This document shows, piece after piece, positions 43,337-52,906 of a DNA stretch of 64,000 nucleotides. Made by a program: the position numbers and the translations under genes. Location of the stretch: positions 4,817,001 through 4,881,000 of the forward strand of contig NZ_CP118225.1 in assembly GCF_028768465.1 (NCBI RefSeq), in the 5' to 3' direction. Source of the DNA: Rhodopirellula sp. P2 (lineage in GTDB: Bacteria; Planctomycetota; Planctomycetia; Pirellulales; Pirellulaceae). How positions within the stretch are numbered: the stretch's first letter is position 1; every line of letters starts with the position of its first letter. The notes under the pieces are model-generated. The model was given only the letters and a program-made list of their open reading frames with translations, did no database searches and was not told where the DNA came from.

Positions 43337-45565
43337 TTAGCTCGCGTTCTTCTGGGCTTTCTTCAGCTTGCGGTCCAACGTGCTGCGTTCGATTCCTAGA
43401 ATCGTTGACGCGCGACTCTTGTTCCCGCCAGTGGATTCCAACACTCGTCGAATGTGTCGCATCTCCAACTCCGCCAGCGAAAGTTCCGACTCATCGTCGA
43501 TGCTGCCTGAGCGACCGGTCTTCGACGTGCCGTCTTTCGATGGCCCGGCGACCGGCGTGATCAGCAAATCGTCAGCGTCCAGCTCGATCACATTGCCGTC
43601 ACCGCCAGCATCCATCGGCGACATCACGACGGCTCGCTCGATCACGTTCCGGAGCTCACGCACATTGCCGGGCCAGCGATGGCGTTGCAATTTTTTCTCT
43701 GCCAATGCCGTGAATTTCAAACGCCCGCGAGCCATCGACTCAGCGAACGATTGCAGAAAATGATTCGCGAGCAAAATCACATCGCGGCCACGTTCTCTGA
43801 GCGGCGGCACCAAGATTTCGACGACGTTGAGCCGGTAAAACAGGTCTTCTCGAAACGTATTCTGCTCAACCATCGCTCGCAGGTCACGATGCGTCGCCGC
43901 CACCACTCGCACATCGGTCTGAATCGGCGACTGCCCACCGACACGTTCAAAGGGATGCCCTTCCAGAACGCGAAGCAATTTGGCTTGCAGGTCCAAGCTC
44001 ATCTCACCGATTTCGTCCAGCATCAATGTGCCGCCGGAAGCGACTTCAAACTTGCCTCGCTTTTGCTGGGTCGCGCCCGTGAAGGCACCTTCTTCGTGTC
44101 CGAACAGTTCCGACTCCAACAAATCCTTGGACAGTGCGGCACAATTCAAACACACCAGGGGCCCATCGCGACGAGGACCGGCGTGATGAATGGCCGACGC
44201 CACCAACTCCTTGCCCACGCCCGATTCGCCTCGCACCAAAACGACCGAAGGCGTCGGAGCGACTTGTGCGATCTGCTGTTGAACAAGGCGGATCGGCTCG
44301 CTGTTTCCTAGAATCTGAATGCGACCGGCCAATTGCCGTCTCAACCGACTGATCACCGCCTCGGATTTTTTCAGCGACCGCGTCAACGAAGCCTCCCGGT
44401 GAACGGAACGAATCGCTTGGCAGAAAATTTCTCCCGCCGCGACCACGTTTCGCAATTGGTTCGGGGTCAACGCGGGATTGCCCGCCGGGGTGGTCACGTG
44501 AACCAAACCAACCGGCAAAGATTTTTCGCGCAGCAAAGCGTTTGGTTCCGCCGACGCCCCGTCACGGTTCTCAGCAACCGCGGGCCGCAGTGGCGCCAGA
44601 ATGATCGATTCGACATCGATCTCTCCCGCAGTGTTCTCGGTTGCCAATCGGCGGTCGCCCAGAACATTGCGAGCCAGAATCGCAGCGGACTCCGGTTGCA
44701 AGATCGGTTGAATGAGTGGCGTTGGAGGACGGCGGTAACGAGTGCCAGCAGGTTGGCGAACCAAACGAGGAGGCGCCAGCCCAGCGCCATCCAACAAAGC
44801 CGCTTTCTGTTCGGCGTCGAACAGGTACAACCCGATCGTCGAACCCGGCATCAAATCTTCGAGCGTTTGCATCAATGTCTCGCCACACTCTTCGATTGAT
44901 TCTGCTCGCCCCAGTGCGAACGCCATCGCCAGCAACGGATCGACTGCGTCCGAATGGGTCGGCTCGCCCTCTCGCGCTCGACTGGCTTCGCGATTGAGTC
45001 GGCCGGCCAAACCGCTGGACATGATCTGGGAGACAACATCGACCTCACTCTCGCCGTTGTCACCGTCATCATCCGCACATTCGGCCTGCCAATCGCCGCC
45101 CAAGTTGTCTTGCGTCGCCCCATCATCGCCGGAGCCAGAACCGTTGGGGGAAGTCGCACCGGGGGCCGCGGAGTTCCGAACGGGGGGACGCGTCAGCGTG
45201 GCGGGGTTGCGGGTGAACGTCAGTTCGAAGCCAGCAATCTTCAGCCGGTCGGCCTCCTTCAGCACTGTCGGGGCCTTGATCCGTCGGGAATTGACCTGCA
45301 CCCCGTTACGCGAATTCAGGTCCACAATCGCCCAAACAGGGCCTTCAGGAGTGATCGCGGGTCGAATCTCGGCGTGTTGGCGGCTGGATTGAGCGCTGCG
45401 AAGCACGATGGGATTGGACGACGAGCGGCCGATTGTCCAACGCATATCCCCAGACAACCGAATCACATCCGTCCAGCGCATACCGCGATGAACCACCAAA
45501 TAGGCGTCTGGAGGCGATTTCGCTGGAGCAGCGTCGGGTTCAGTTGTGTTAGATTTGCTTGTCAC
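43337..45565 (-). CDS. Sigma54-dependent activator with FHA, GAF and Fis domains
   Basis: 742 residues from GTG 45565 (TTG 45580 is an alternative; there is no ATG near). An FHA domain at about 25-120 ([27 protein letters not shown]) binds phosphothreonine. A GAF-like sensor region follows (about 210-395), then a sigma54 AAA+ domain: [11 protein letters not shown] (Walker A), [30 protein letters not shown] (GAFTGA loop and Walker B). The C-terminal Fis helix-turn-helix is [23 protein letters not shown]. It should activate -24/-12 promoters. FHA input implies control by Ser/Thr kinases, abundant in planctomycetes. It is divergent from the DUF1598 gene. Confidence 0.94.
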   Translation of the reverse strand: MTSKSNTTEPDAAPAKSPPDAYLVVHRGMRWTDVIRLSGDMRWTIGRSSSNPIVLRSAQSSRQHAEIRPAITPEGPVWAIVDLNSRNGVQVNSRRIKAPTVLKEADRLKIAGFELTFTRNPATLTRPPVRNSAAPGATSPNGSGSGDDGATQDNLGGDWQAECADDDGDNGESEVDVVSQIMSSGLAGRLNREASRAREGEPTHSDAVDPLLAMAFALGRAESIEECGETLMQTLEDLMPGSTIGLYLFDAEQKAALLDGAGLAPPRLVRQPAGTRYRRPPTPLIQPILQPESAAILARNVLGDRRLATENTAGEIDVESIILAPLRPAVAENRDGASAEPNALLREKSLPVGLVHVTTPAGNPALTPNQLRNVVAAGEIFCQAIRSVHREASLTRSLKKSEAVISRLRRQLAGRIQILGNSEPIRLVQQQIAQVAPTPSVVLVRGESGVGKELVASAIHHAGPRRDGPLVCLNCAALSKDLLESELFGHEEGAFTGATQQKRGKFEVASGGTLMLDEIGEMSLDLQAKLLRVLEGHPFERVGGQSPIQTDVRVVAATHRDLRAMVEQNTFREDLFYRLNVVEILVPPLRERGRDVILLANHFLQSFAESMARGRLKFTALAEKKLQRHRWPGNVRELRNVIERAVVMSPMDAGGDGNVIELDADDLLITPVAGPSKDGTSKTGRSGSIDDESELSLAELEMRHIRRVLESTGGNKSRASTILGIERSTLDRKLKKAQKNAS

Positions 45566-45665
45566 TGGTAGAGCCTGCAATTATTCTAATCATAGACAGC
45601 GGGTTCCCCCCACCGCCGGTCGACTTTCACCATCCCTTCTCTCCGCCAGCCGGATACACGTCTCG

Positions 45666-47105
45666 ATGTGCTCTTCTCTTCTTGGTCGTCCTGTTTCCGG
45701 TCGACCCATCCAACGTGGCTTTGGGTCCTGGGTTCGTTCCATGCAATTGCCAGCGTTGATGTTGCCCGCGGCCATGTTGACAGCTCTCTGTGTGGCCATG
45801 ACGGCCTCCACGGCGGACGCCGGCATTGGGCTCGGCAACCAACGTTCGGTCGGTGGTGTGATGATCGCTCCCGATGGCAGCGTTCGAGCCGCCACCGTGG
45901 AAGAACAAAAGGAAATGGCCCAAGTCGTCCGCAATGCCATGCAAGCCCCTGCGGGTGAGTTGACCGAAGCGGCCGATCGCCGCGTCATTTCGCTGAACGG
46001 TCTGCAGGCTGCCCTCAAAGAAGCCCACGAAACCGGAAAGCACCTCGACACCGAAACCATGTTCCTCGCTGGCATGCAGCGAATTGAATATGTGATCGTC
46101 GACGAAGAGAACAACGACATTCTGCTCGCCGGTCCCGCCGAACCTTGGATGGTTCGTCCCGATGGACACGTCGTGGGCACGATGACGGGTGGGTCAGTGC
46201 TTCGGCTGGATGACTTGGTCACCGCCTTCCGCAGCGTCGAAACCGCTCGCCACGACGGCGGCATCCGTTGCTCAATTGAACCCACCCCCGAAGGTCGCCT
46301 GCGTCTGCAAAACTTCTTGAAGAACGTCAAGCTTCGTCCCGGTCAAAACCCTGCTTACCTCGAAGCCGGCATGCGACAAGCCTTCGGCCCACAACAGATC
46401 TTCTTGGCCGGAGTGCCCACCGACAGTCGCTTCGCACGAACCCTGGTCGCCGCTGACTTCGAAATGAAACGCATCGCGATGGGACTGACTCAGTCACCTG
46501 TTGCGGGCTTGCCCAGCTACCTTGAGATCGCCAAGAACCAAGCCCAGTCCAGTGTCAGCAGCCCACGTTGGTGGATGGCATGCGACTACGACCCGATCGC
46601 TCATGACGCCGAGGGGCGTGTCTGGAAGATCAGCGGTCAGGGAGTGAAAACGCTGACAGAAGACGACACGTTCGACAAAGACGGAAAAGTCCGCTCGACC
46701 GGTCGCCAAAATCCATTGGCAACCAAATGGGCTGACATGATGACCGAGCAGTTCGAAGATCTTTCTCGCGAACGCCCTGTCTTCCGCGACCTTCGCAATG
46801 CCATGGACTTGGCCGTCGTCGCGACGCTCGTCACTCAGCAACAGCTCGACCACAAATCAGGCATCGACCTGAGCGTCCTGCGTGGCAAAGACTCGCAAGT
46901 CGAACTGGCCAGCTACGACATGCCCAAGACCCTCGAGCCTCAGTGCAGCTTCATCAAAGGCCGTGCTGGCTGGACCGTGACGGCCTCCGGCGGCGTCAAC
47001 GTCAATGCGTTTGCCGTCTCGGAAAACGCCGTGATCGACGAAACACTGGGCAGCGTCGCTGTCGCCAGTGACTCAGCCTCACGCTGGTGGTGGAACAGCA
47101 AGTAG
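45666..47105 (+). CDS. DUF1598 secreted planctomycete protein
   Basis: 479 residues from ATG 45666; a second start ATG 45741 (MQLPALMLPAAMLTALCVAMTASTADAG) directly gives a signal peptide and may be the true one. RIEYVIVDEENNDILLAGPAEPW, then GHVVGTMTGGSVLRLDDLVTAFR, is the DUF1598 signature known mostly from planctomycetes. Predicted exported; no catalytic motif seen. It is divergent from the sigma54 activator, with only about 100 bp between, and may be its target. Function unknown. Confidence 0.85.
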   Translation: MCSSLLGRPVSGRPIQRGFGSWVRSMQLPALMLPAAMLTALCVAMTASTADAGIGLGNQRSVGGVMIAPDGSVRAATVEEQKEMAQVVRNAMQAPAGELTEAADRRVISLNGLQAALKEAHETGKHLDTETMFLAGMQRIEYVIVDEENNDILLAGPAEPWMVRPDGHVVGTMTGGSVLRLDDLVTAFRSVETARHDGGIRCSIEPTPEGRLRLQNFLKNVKLRPGQNPAYLEAGMRQAFGPQQIFLAGVPTDSRFARTLVAADFEMKRIAMGLTQSPVAGLPSYLEIAKNQAQSSVSSPRWWMACDYDPIAHDAEGRVWKISGQGVKTLTEDDTFDKDGKVRSTGRQNPLATKWADMMTEQFEDLSRERPVFRDLRNAMDLAVVATLVTQQQLDHKSGIDLSVLRGKDSQVELASYDMPKTLEPQCSFIKGRAGWTVTASGGVNVNAFAVSENAVIDETLGSVAVASDSASRWWWNSK

Positions 47106-47556
47106 TTTGACGGGCCAGGGCTGCCAGAAGCTGAGAGTTGACGACGATCCCGTTGCCGCAGCTTTCAGCCCGACGGGATTTCCCAGATCAGCCGGTGGTG
47201 TGAACGAAGCGAACACCACCGGACACGGACCACTTACCAACTGATTGCCCCTGAACGCGTCGAAGATTCTGTGTTCCGACAGGGTCGGTGGTCCATTTCT
47301 TTCGTCTCCTGGGGTCGTTGCTTCGCAGGCCCCACGCTACGCGGCGACGCGATCAAATCCTTTCAGGTTGGCCTTCCGATTTGCGGAAGAAGTAACGGGC
47401 AGGCGACAACGCACCTCAAAGCCAACGCCGCGTTCACTCCGGTTGCGTGCCAGAACCGTGTCGCACGTCCACACCGCTCGTTGGGCTGTTCGCCCCACTG
47501 ATTCCAGCCAACCTGCTCCGAACGCCCCTTGAGAGCGAGCCGTTCCTCCGCCCTCA
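47106..47556. other. Convergent intergenic region without a clear gene
   Basis: Between the DUF1598 and giant kinase genes. It holds the hairpin at 47192-47222. Frames of 65-95 codons on both strands show no family signal and I do not call them. Confidence 0.5.
47192..47222. terminator. Hairpin downstream of DUF1598 gene
   Basis: CCGGTGGTGT - 11-nt loop GAACGAAGCGA - ACACCACCGG, a perfect 10-bp stem, 87 bp after the stop. No T-run follows, so termination is uncertain; it may be a dispersed palindrome. Confidence 0.4.
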
Positions 47557-50500
47557 TCAATGTTTGGGGCGATCGACACCGCGGTACAGCCTTGCGAATC
47601 GCGAGGGAGCGACGACACCTTCATCCGCCAAATAGGCTTCTAAGTCCGAGTCTTGATCGGGGGAATCGAGCCACTTCAGTTCGTCGTTCGCGGCCAGTGC
47701 GTAGGGTGTCAGTTGAAGTTCCTTCGCCTTCGCAGCAGCGGACGCCAAGAGTTGCCGAGCGTGGGCGTCCGTCCCGGAAACGGAATGGCGAGCCAGGTGA
47801 ACGCCTTCGTAGAAATCAGCTTTCATCTTGGCGAACTCGGATTGTTCACGCCGTAGCTTCTGCAGGGCATTTCGCAACTTCACCTCGGCCGTTTTCACTT
47901 GGCAACTCAAAGCCTGCAGTGCCAACAGGCAAACAAACTCTGTGAAGTTGATCCGGATCATTTGAACGCGATTCAAATCGTAGGAACGCATTTGGCGAGG
48001 CAACAGATCCAACTTGGACGCGCCATTGGTCACGTCCGCCGAGTAGAGATCGCGTAACACGTCTTTGAACTGTTGAACGAACAAAAAGGACGTTGCCCCG
48101 ACGTGCTTCATGCATTCACGCACGCGATCCGAGGCCAAGTCCATGCGTGCCATGTCATTGTCGGAAAAGAACGCCACCGACGCATACCCCAGCGTGCCCA
48201 TGATGGTGACGAACTGATCGTTCGTCGTCCGGCCCTCTGCCTGCATGTCCGCCACCGTCCTTCGCATCTCCGAAATCATGCCACACTGGAAGAACGAGGC
48301 CAATTCAACGTACGACGTGTGGGCAATCTCAAAGCTCTTGGCGTGTTCGCTCAAGCCATAGAATTGCTTCGATTTTGCACAGGGCTCCAGCGCGTCGGCG
48401 TAACGACCGTCCATCGCGGCGTTCCACGCCAACCCAGTGTTGACATCCCCGTGCCAAGACGGATCGTCTTCCGGCCGCAATGTTGCAAGCATTCGCTGCA
48501 GACTCTGACTGGCTCGTTGACGAGATCTTCCCGGGTTGTAAGAGGAAAAGACTGCTTCGCCGACTCCCAGTTGCAAGCGTTCTCCGGCCGTCCCCAGCAA
48601 CCGAACTTGTCGAGCAGCAAAGAGCGCCCACTCAATCGCAATGTTGTTGTTGATGATGCTGAGCGGGCGAATCAGGCGAACACAGGCCTCGATTTGGCAG
48701 CCTTGTTGCCACGTGCGCGGTGGTGTTGGTTGGTCCAAAACCACCGAGAGATCACGCTGCAACGGCAGCAGCCGTATGATCCGCCAGAAGACCGATAGAT
48801 TGAACCCCCATTTGGACTTCAATCGCGGCAATCCCAGTTGTTCGATCAACGGTTCCACCAACCGGCTCGCGTCGCTGAATTCTCCCGATCGGATCAAACA
48901 CTCCACACGTTCCAACTGATGTTCGACAGACGCGTGCCCCGGCAATAAATTCGCCAGTGCTTCGTGCGCTTCGGCGGCTTTGTTGAGTCGGCCACTGCGA
49001 TGCCAGGCGAACGACGCTTCCTTCAAGTACTGAATCTGCTGCTCGCCGCTGGAATTCTCCGCTGCGACCTGATACCACGATGCGACTTCACCGTGGGCGT
49101 ACATCTGCTGGGCTTGTTCGGCGGCCAGCTTCGCCCAGACCCCAAGCGCTTCGTGGAGCCCGGCTCGCTGGTAGTGAGAGGCAATGACGCTGGCAACGTC
49201 CGGGCGGACATGCGACAACGTCTCAGCCCAATCGGCGTGCAATTGACGAATCTCTGATTCCGACATCTGTGCCAGAATTTTCTCACCCAATCGCGAATGC
49301 CAAATCTGCACGGTGGGGCCAGACGATTCACCGCGGACAATCAATCGATGGCGTTGCAGCTCATCCAGTTGATCGTTGAGGTCTTCGGTGTCCTCCTTCC
49401 AACTGCGGAGTTCGTCAATTGGCACCTGACGTCCCGCCGCTGCGATTCGTCGCAACCACTGCATCGCGCCGGGAGTCAGTCGTTCGGAGCGGTTTTGCCA
49501 AAGGGATTCCATCGACGGCACGGAAACACCTTCGCCCCCCGATTCAGCTTTTTGAATCGCATCGGACAACCAACCTCCCGGACGAAGTTCTTCAAGACAG
49601 GCATCCAAGCGGTAAGGCATCCCGTCGATTTGCCGAGCCAATGTCTTCAGGTGCTCTTCCGGAATTTGCAATTCAAACTTCGACGCTTCCGCCAACAACA
49701 ATTCGATGGCGGTCTCATCCGGCAACGGCCCAAGTTCAATCGTCTCATCGGGCGACGTGAGCTGCCGATCACCATTCGTTCGCGAAACCGTGATCAAGCC
49801 AAAACCTTGCAACTCCGGCGCCTTGGGCCGGTTCAGACTGGCCGATTGCAAATAGTCCAACACCGAAATCGTATCCCGATCCGCCCACTGAACATCGTCA
49901 ATCACGAAGAAAACCGGTCCGTATTCTCGCAGCCGCTCGCAGACCTTCAGCGCCGCTTCGAGGCCACCGGGACGAGTGGGTGACGTTTGCAGCAGCGGCT
50001 GCGATCGGTCCACTTCCAAAACCTCTGCCAACCCCGGCAGGATGCTGGTGAGCAAGCTGACGGTGACTGAATCCACCTGCAACGGCTCGCGATCCATGCC
50101 CCAAAATCGCATGGTGATTTCGTCGGAAATCTGGCTGAACGCCTGCAGCGGTTTCTGATCTCGTTGTTGGCAACGGGCCACAAAGACTTGAGCCCAAGAC
50201 AAGGACCGCAGCTGCGACAAGGCGACATCCAAAAGCGTCGACTTGCCGATCCCTGAATCACCACTGAGATGCAACCGTTGAGTCTGGCCGCCCAGAACCA
50301 GGTGACTCCATCGATGAATCCGAGCCAGTTCATCATGACGAATGTGCTGAGTCGCCTCCCGAAGACGACTGGAACTGACATCGGTGATCCGAGTCATCTG
50401 CATCGCTTCAAGCGGGCGTCCGATCCGCGCCAAAGTCATGGCCATCGGCCGATCGGCCTCGTTGGGCGCCAACATCTCGTCCAGCGTGTCGATCAGATCC

Positions 50501-51450
50501 ACTGGGATATCAGGGTGCAATCCACGAACCGCCTTGGTGATCAGCATCCGATCTTGTTCTTCATTCGATTTGTCTCGCTGGATCCCCAACGATTCATCGC
50601 TGCCATCGGTTGGACGAGACGCATTGTCCAAGTACTCACGCTCGTGATTCTCTTCACGGAGATGTTCTTCCCGGCGATACTCCGCGGCGGTGAAAACTCG
50701 CAACGCCTCCAGAACCACCATCCCCAAACTGAAGACGTCGCTCGATGGACTGTGCCGTTGCCGTACCAAGACCTCCGGGGCCACGTACATCGGGGTCCAG
50801 ATCAGGTAAGCACGCATGGATTCCGCGTCATGCTCCTGGAACTTGCCCGCGGAGTCATAGTCGATCACAACGAACCGCTGACAATCGTTCGTCACCATGA
50901 TGTTGCTGGGTTTCAAATCGCGGTGCACCAACTCGCGAGCGTGCATCCAACCGATCGCCGAGCCAACCTGGCGGACCATCTCGATCACGTTCTCGCAAGC
51001 CTGCTGCAACGGCAGATCCCGCCAACAACGAATGGCGGCGGTGAGATTGCTGCCATCGATTCGTTCCATGCTGAACGCGACGCACTTCTCATGCTGGTGA
51101 ATCCCATGAAGCCGCATCAGATTGCGATGGTTCAACTTCGCCATCCGACGAAAACCAGTTTTGGCGAGCGTCGTGCCCGGCTCATCTTCGAGCGCTAGAA
51201 TCTTCAGCGCAACGGGTTTGTCAGTGGCCTGTTCTCGCGCAGCGAACACCCAGCCATGGGTACCAGAACCGAGCCATTCCTCGAGGACAAAATCACCCCA
51301 GGAATCGCCCGATTGAAACGGAGGCGGCTGCAACCTGGGACGCGGTTTGATGCCCTGAGTCTCACGGTCAAGAAGGTGCTTGGTCCGCGTGTCCTGGCTT
51401 GCCAGAGGACGCATCCATTCATCACCTGTGTAGTCTTCCCACTTTGACAT
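47557..51450 (-). CDS. Giant Ser/Thr protein kinase with AAA ATPase and helical-repeat region
   Basis: 1297 residues from ATG 51450 (a TTG lies 7 codons upstream). A kinase domain occupies about 50-340: glycine loop EEWLGSGTHGWVF, VALK (K83), HRDLKPSN (176-183), and DYDS in place of DFG (197-199); I see no clear alpha-C glutamate in FRRMAKLNHRNL. APE is present (YVAPEVL). A STAND/AAA-type ATPase follows: SGDSGIGKSTLLD (Walker A), FFVIDDVQWAD (Walker B). The C-terminal 600 residues are TPR-like helical repeats, as in MalT-type signalling ATPases. No membrane helix. It lies alone; probably a large signalling hub protein. Confidence 0.9.
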   Translation of the reverse strand: MSKWEDYTGDEWMRPLASQDTRTKHLLDRETQGIKPRPRLQPPPFQSGDSWGDFVLEEWLGSGTHGWVFAAREQATDKPVALKILALEDEPGTTLAKTGFRRMAKLNHRNLMRLHGIHQHEKCVAFSMERIDGSNLTAAIRCWRDLPLQQACENVIEMVRQVGSAIGWMHARELVHRDLKPSNIMVTNDCQRFVVIDYDSAGKFQEHDAESMRAYLIWTPMYVAPEVLVRQRHSPSSDVFSLGMVVLEALRVFTAAEYRREEHLREENHEREYLDNASRPTDGSDESLGIQRDKSNEEQDRMLITKAVRGLHPDIPVDLIDTLDEMLAPNEADRPMAMTLARIGRPLEAMQMTRITDVSSSRLREATQHIRHDELARIHRWSHLVLGGQTQRLHLSGDSGIGKSTLLDVALSQLRSLSWAQVFVARCQQRDQKPLQAFSQISDEITMRFWGMDREPLQVDSVTVSLLTSILPGLAEVLEVDRSQPLLQTSPTRPGGLEAALKVCERLREYGPVFFVIDDVQWADRDTISVLDYLQSASLNRPKAPELQGFGLITVSRTNGDRQLTSPDETIELGPLPDETAIELLLAEASKFELQIPEEHLKTLARQIDGMPYRLDACLEELRPGGWLSDAIQKAESGGEGVSVPSMESLWQNRSERLTPGAMQWLRRIAAAGRQVPIDELRSWKEDTEDLNDQLDELQRHRLIVRGESSGPTVQIWHSRLGEKILAQMSESEIRQLHADWAETLSHVRPDVASVIASHYQRAGLHEALGVWAKLAAEQAQQMYAHGEVASWYQVAAENSSGEQQIQYLKEASFAWHRSGRLNKAAEAHEALANLLPGHASVEHQLERVECLIRSGEFSDASRLVEPLIEQLGLPRLKSKWGFNLSVFWRIIRLLPLQRDLSVVLDQPTPPRTWQQGCQIEACVRLIRPLSIINNNIAIEWALFAARQVRLLGTAGERLQLGVGEAVFSSYNPGRSRQRASQSLQRMLATLRPEDDPSWHGDVNTGLAWNAAMDGRYADALEPCAKSKQFYGLSEHAKSFEIAHTSYVELASFFQCGMISEMRRTVADMQAEGRTTNDQFVTIMGTLGYASVAFFSDNDMARMDLASDRVRECMKHVGATSFLFVQQFKDVLRDLYSADVTNGASKLDLLPRQMRSYDLNRVQMIRINFTEFVCLLALQALSCQVKTAEVKLRNALQKLRREQSEFAKMKADFYEGVHLARHSVSGTDAHARQLLASAAAKAKELQLTPYALAANDELKWLDSPDQDSDLEAYLADEGVVAPSRFARLYRGVDRPKH

Positions 51451-51758
51451 TTCACATGAGCCATCGTTCAAGGGACATTGTCAGACTGACTTCCACGCCA
51501 TGGTACCATCACCACCACGGCGCTTCAAAAGATTCCATTCCGGCCCGACGCACACCGGTCCTTCCAGGGGGTTCGTCGCCATACCAGTGAATCCATGTTT
51601 AGTTTAGAAGCCAACACCTCGAAACGAACAGGCAAAATGGTTGGGCAGTTCCAATTTTGCGGACAAAGCGACCTGATTCTCTGCCAGAACTGGGAACCAG
51701 AGTGTCGCTACGGGATTGACCCCGCGAGATCACATCGATAAATTCCCTGCTCCAACAC
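51451..51758. other. Intergenic region between kinase gene and tRNA
   Basis: I see no gene or clear repeat. It should contain the promoters of the minus-strand kinase and of the plus-strand tRNA, but neither gives a convincing match. Confidence 0.4.
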
Positions 51759-51833
51759 GGTGGTTGTAGTTCAGTTGGTTAGAACGTCGGATTGTGATTC
51801 CGAAGGTCGCGGGTTCGAGTCCCGTCATCCACC
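51759..51833 (+). tRNA. tRNA-His (GTG anticodon)
   Basis: Cloverleaf by eye: G-1 at 51759 opposite C73 (tRNA-His hallmark), D-stem GTTC/GAAC, anticodon stem TCGGA/TCCGA with loop TTGTGAT (anticodon 51794-51796), T-arm GCGGG-TTCGAGT-CCCGT. The acceptor stem pairs except position 5-68 (T-T). No CCA is encoded; the sequence continues CTCC. Confidence 0.95.
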
Positions 51834-52123
51834 CTCCGTGATGCAACGGGTTTGATAGGCAATTGCCTGGTCTGCCGCCGAGAAATCGATGCGAGCCCGT
51901 TTGGAACCACAGCCGCTGCCGCCAGCGGCAATTGATGTTCTCCGGCACGCATTGGTTTGCTTTTGCATGCGTTGTCAGCGTCCCGAGCATCATTTGCGGT
52001 CGAACGCCATCTGACCGTTCAAGCACGCTAAATTGCTCTGGAGGCACTCGGGCCTCTGCCCAGAAGACCAATGGAACGAGCGTTCTGTTTGCTTCCTTTC
52101 GGAACGTGTTGTTGAGGTGAAGG
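51834..52123. other. Intergenic region after the tRNA
   Basis: No gene supported. It contains a small stem GCCGCTG-CCGC-CAGCGGC at about 51912-51929. A minus-strand frame through here translates the tRNA and is spurious. Confidence 0.4.
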
Positions 52124-52906
52124 ATGTGCAATCGGTTCAACCTCCAAACCAATCTTGCCCAGCTGGCTCGATCGCTCGACGCCGCCCCGCCCCGGCAAAT
52201 GGAATTCACCGAAGAGATCTTCCCTGGCAATCCAGCGCCCACGGTCGCGGTCAATCGATCCGGCGCCAACGAAATTCTTCCCATGACATTCGGATTGGTT
52301 CCCTTTGGCAAGACACCCCAAACCCAACGCCGACCGCTGACCAACGCTCGTGTCGAAAATCTAGAAAAGTGGCCTTGGAAGTCCGCCGTGCAATCTCACC
52401 GATGCGTCGTGCCCATGACTGGTTTTCGGGAACCATCCTACTGGGGAAAAACGGCGGGCACGGAAGTCAACTTCACCGCGGCCCAGGACTCCCCTCTGTT
52501 TGCCGCGGCCATTTTCACTTGGTACCGCCCTGAACCAACCGAGCCGTCGCAAGACGATTCACCGGTTCAGTTGACCATGTCGTTGATCATGCGTCCGGCT
52601 TTGCCAACCGTCATGGAACACGGGCATCATCGGTCGCCGTTCTTCTTGACCGTCGATGGCGTACAAAACTGGATCGTCCGAGACACGCGACCGCTCGAGG
52701 ATTCCTTGACCGTGTTGAAACAACACGCTTTCGAACCCGAGCTGTCGGTGACCGTCGCCAGGCAGATGGCCCCGGCGTGGACCAAGCGTCAATCCAGCAA
52801 CGTTGCCAAACGAGACCAGCAATTGGTTGCGATGGATGAGACCGGACCACTCGGAATTCCTGGTTCGTCGGACTCCCAATCCACCAACGACGATCGCAAG
52901 CCATGA
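52124..52906 (+). CDS. SOS response-associated peptidase family protein (SRAP/HMCES-YedK type)
   Basis: 260 residues starting MCNRF: the exposed Cys2 is the residue that, in YedK/HMCES, forms a thiazolidine link with abasic sites in single-stranded DNA. Other active-site parts are present: Asn in LTNARVEN (N74), Glu in VPMTGFREPSYW (E103) and the His-rich MEHGHHRSPFFL for the catalytic histidine. The sequence is divergent (FREP in place of FYEW). Its stop overlaps the dinB start by ATGA, which ties AP-site shielding to translesion synthesis. Role inferred from the family. Confidence 0.9.
   Translation: MCNRFNLQTNLAQLARSLDAAPPRQMEFTEEIFPGNPAPTVAVNRSGANEILPMTFGLVPFGKTPQTQRRPLTNARVENLEKWPWKSAVQSHRCVVPMTGFREPSYWGKTAGTEVNFTAAQDSPLFAAAIFTWYRPEPTEPSQDDSPVQLTMSLIMRPALPTVMEHGHHRSPFFLTVDGVQNWIVRDTRPLEDSLTVLKQHAFEPELSVTVARQMAPAWTKRQSSNVAKRDQQLVAMDETGPLGIPGSSDSQSTNDDRKP

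Noticed and set aside
51730..52344. 204-codon frame on the minus strand
   Set aside because: It reads through tRNA-His and gives the well-known artefact peptide GLEPATFG-like sequence; it also overlaps the SRAP gene.
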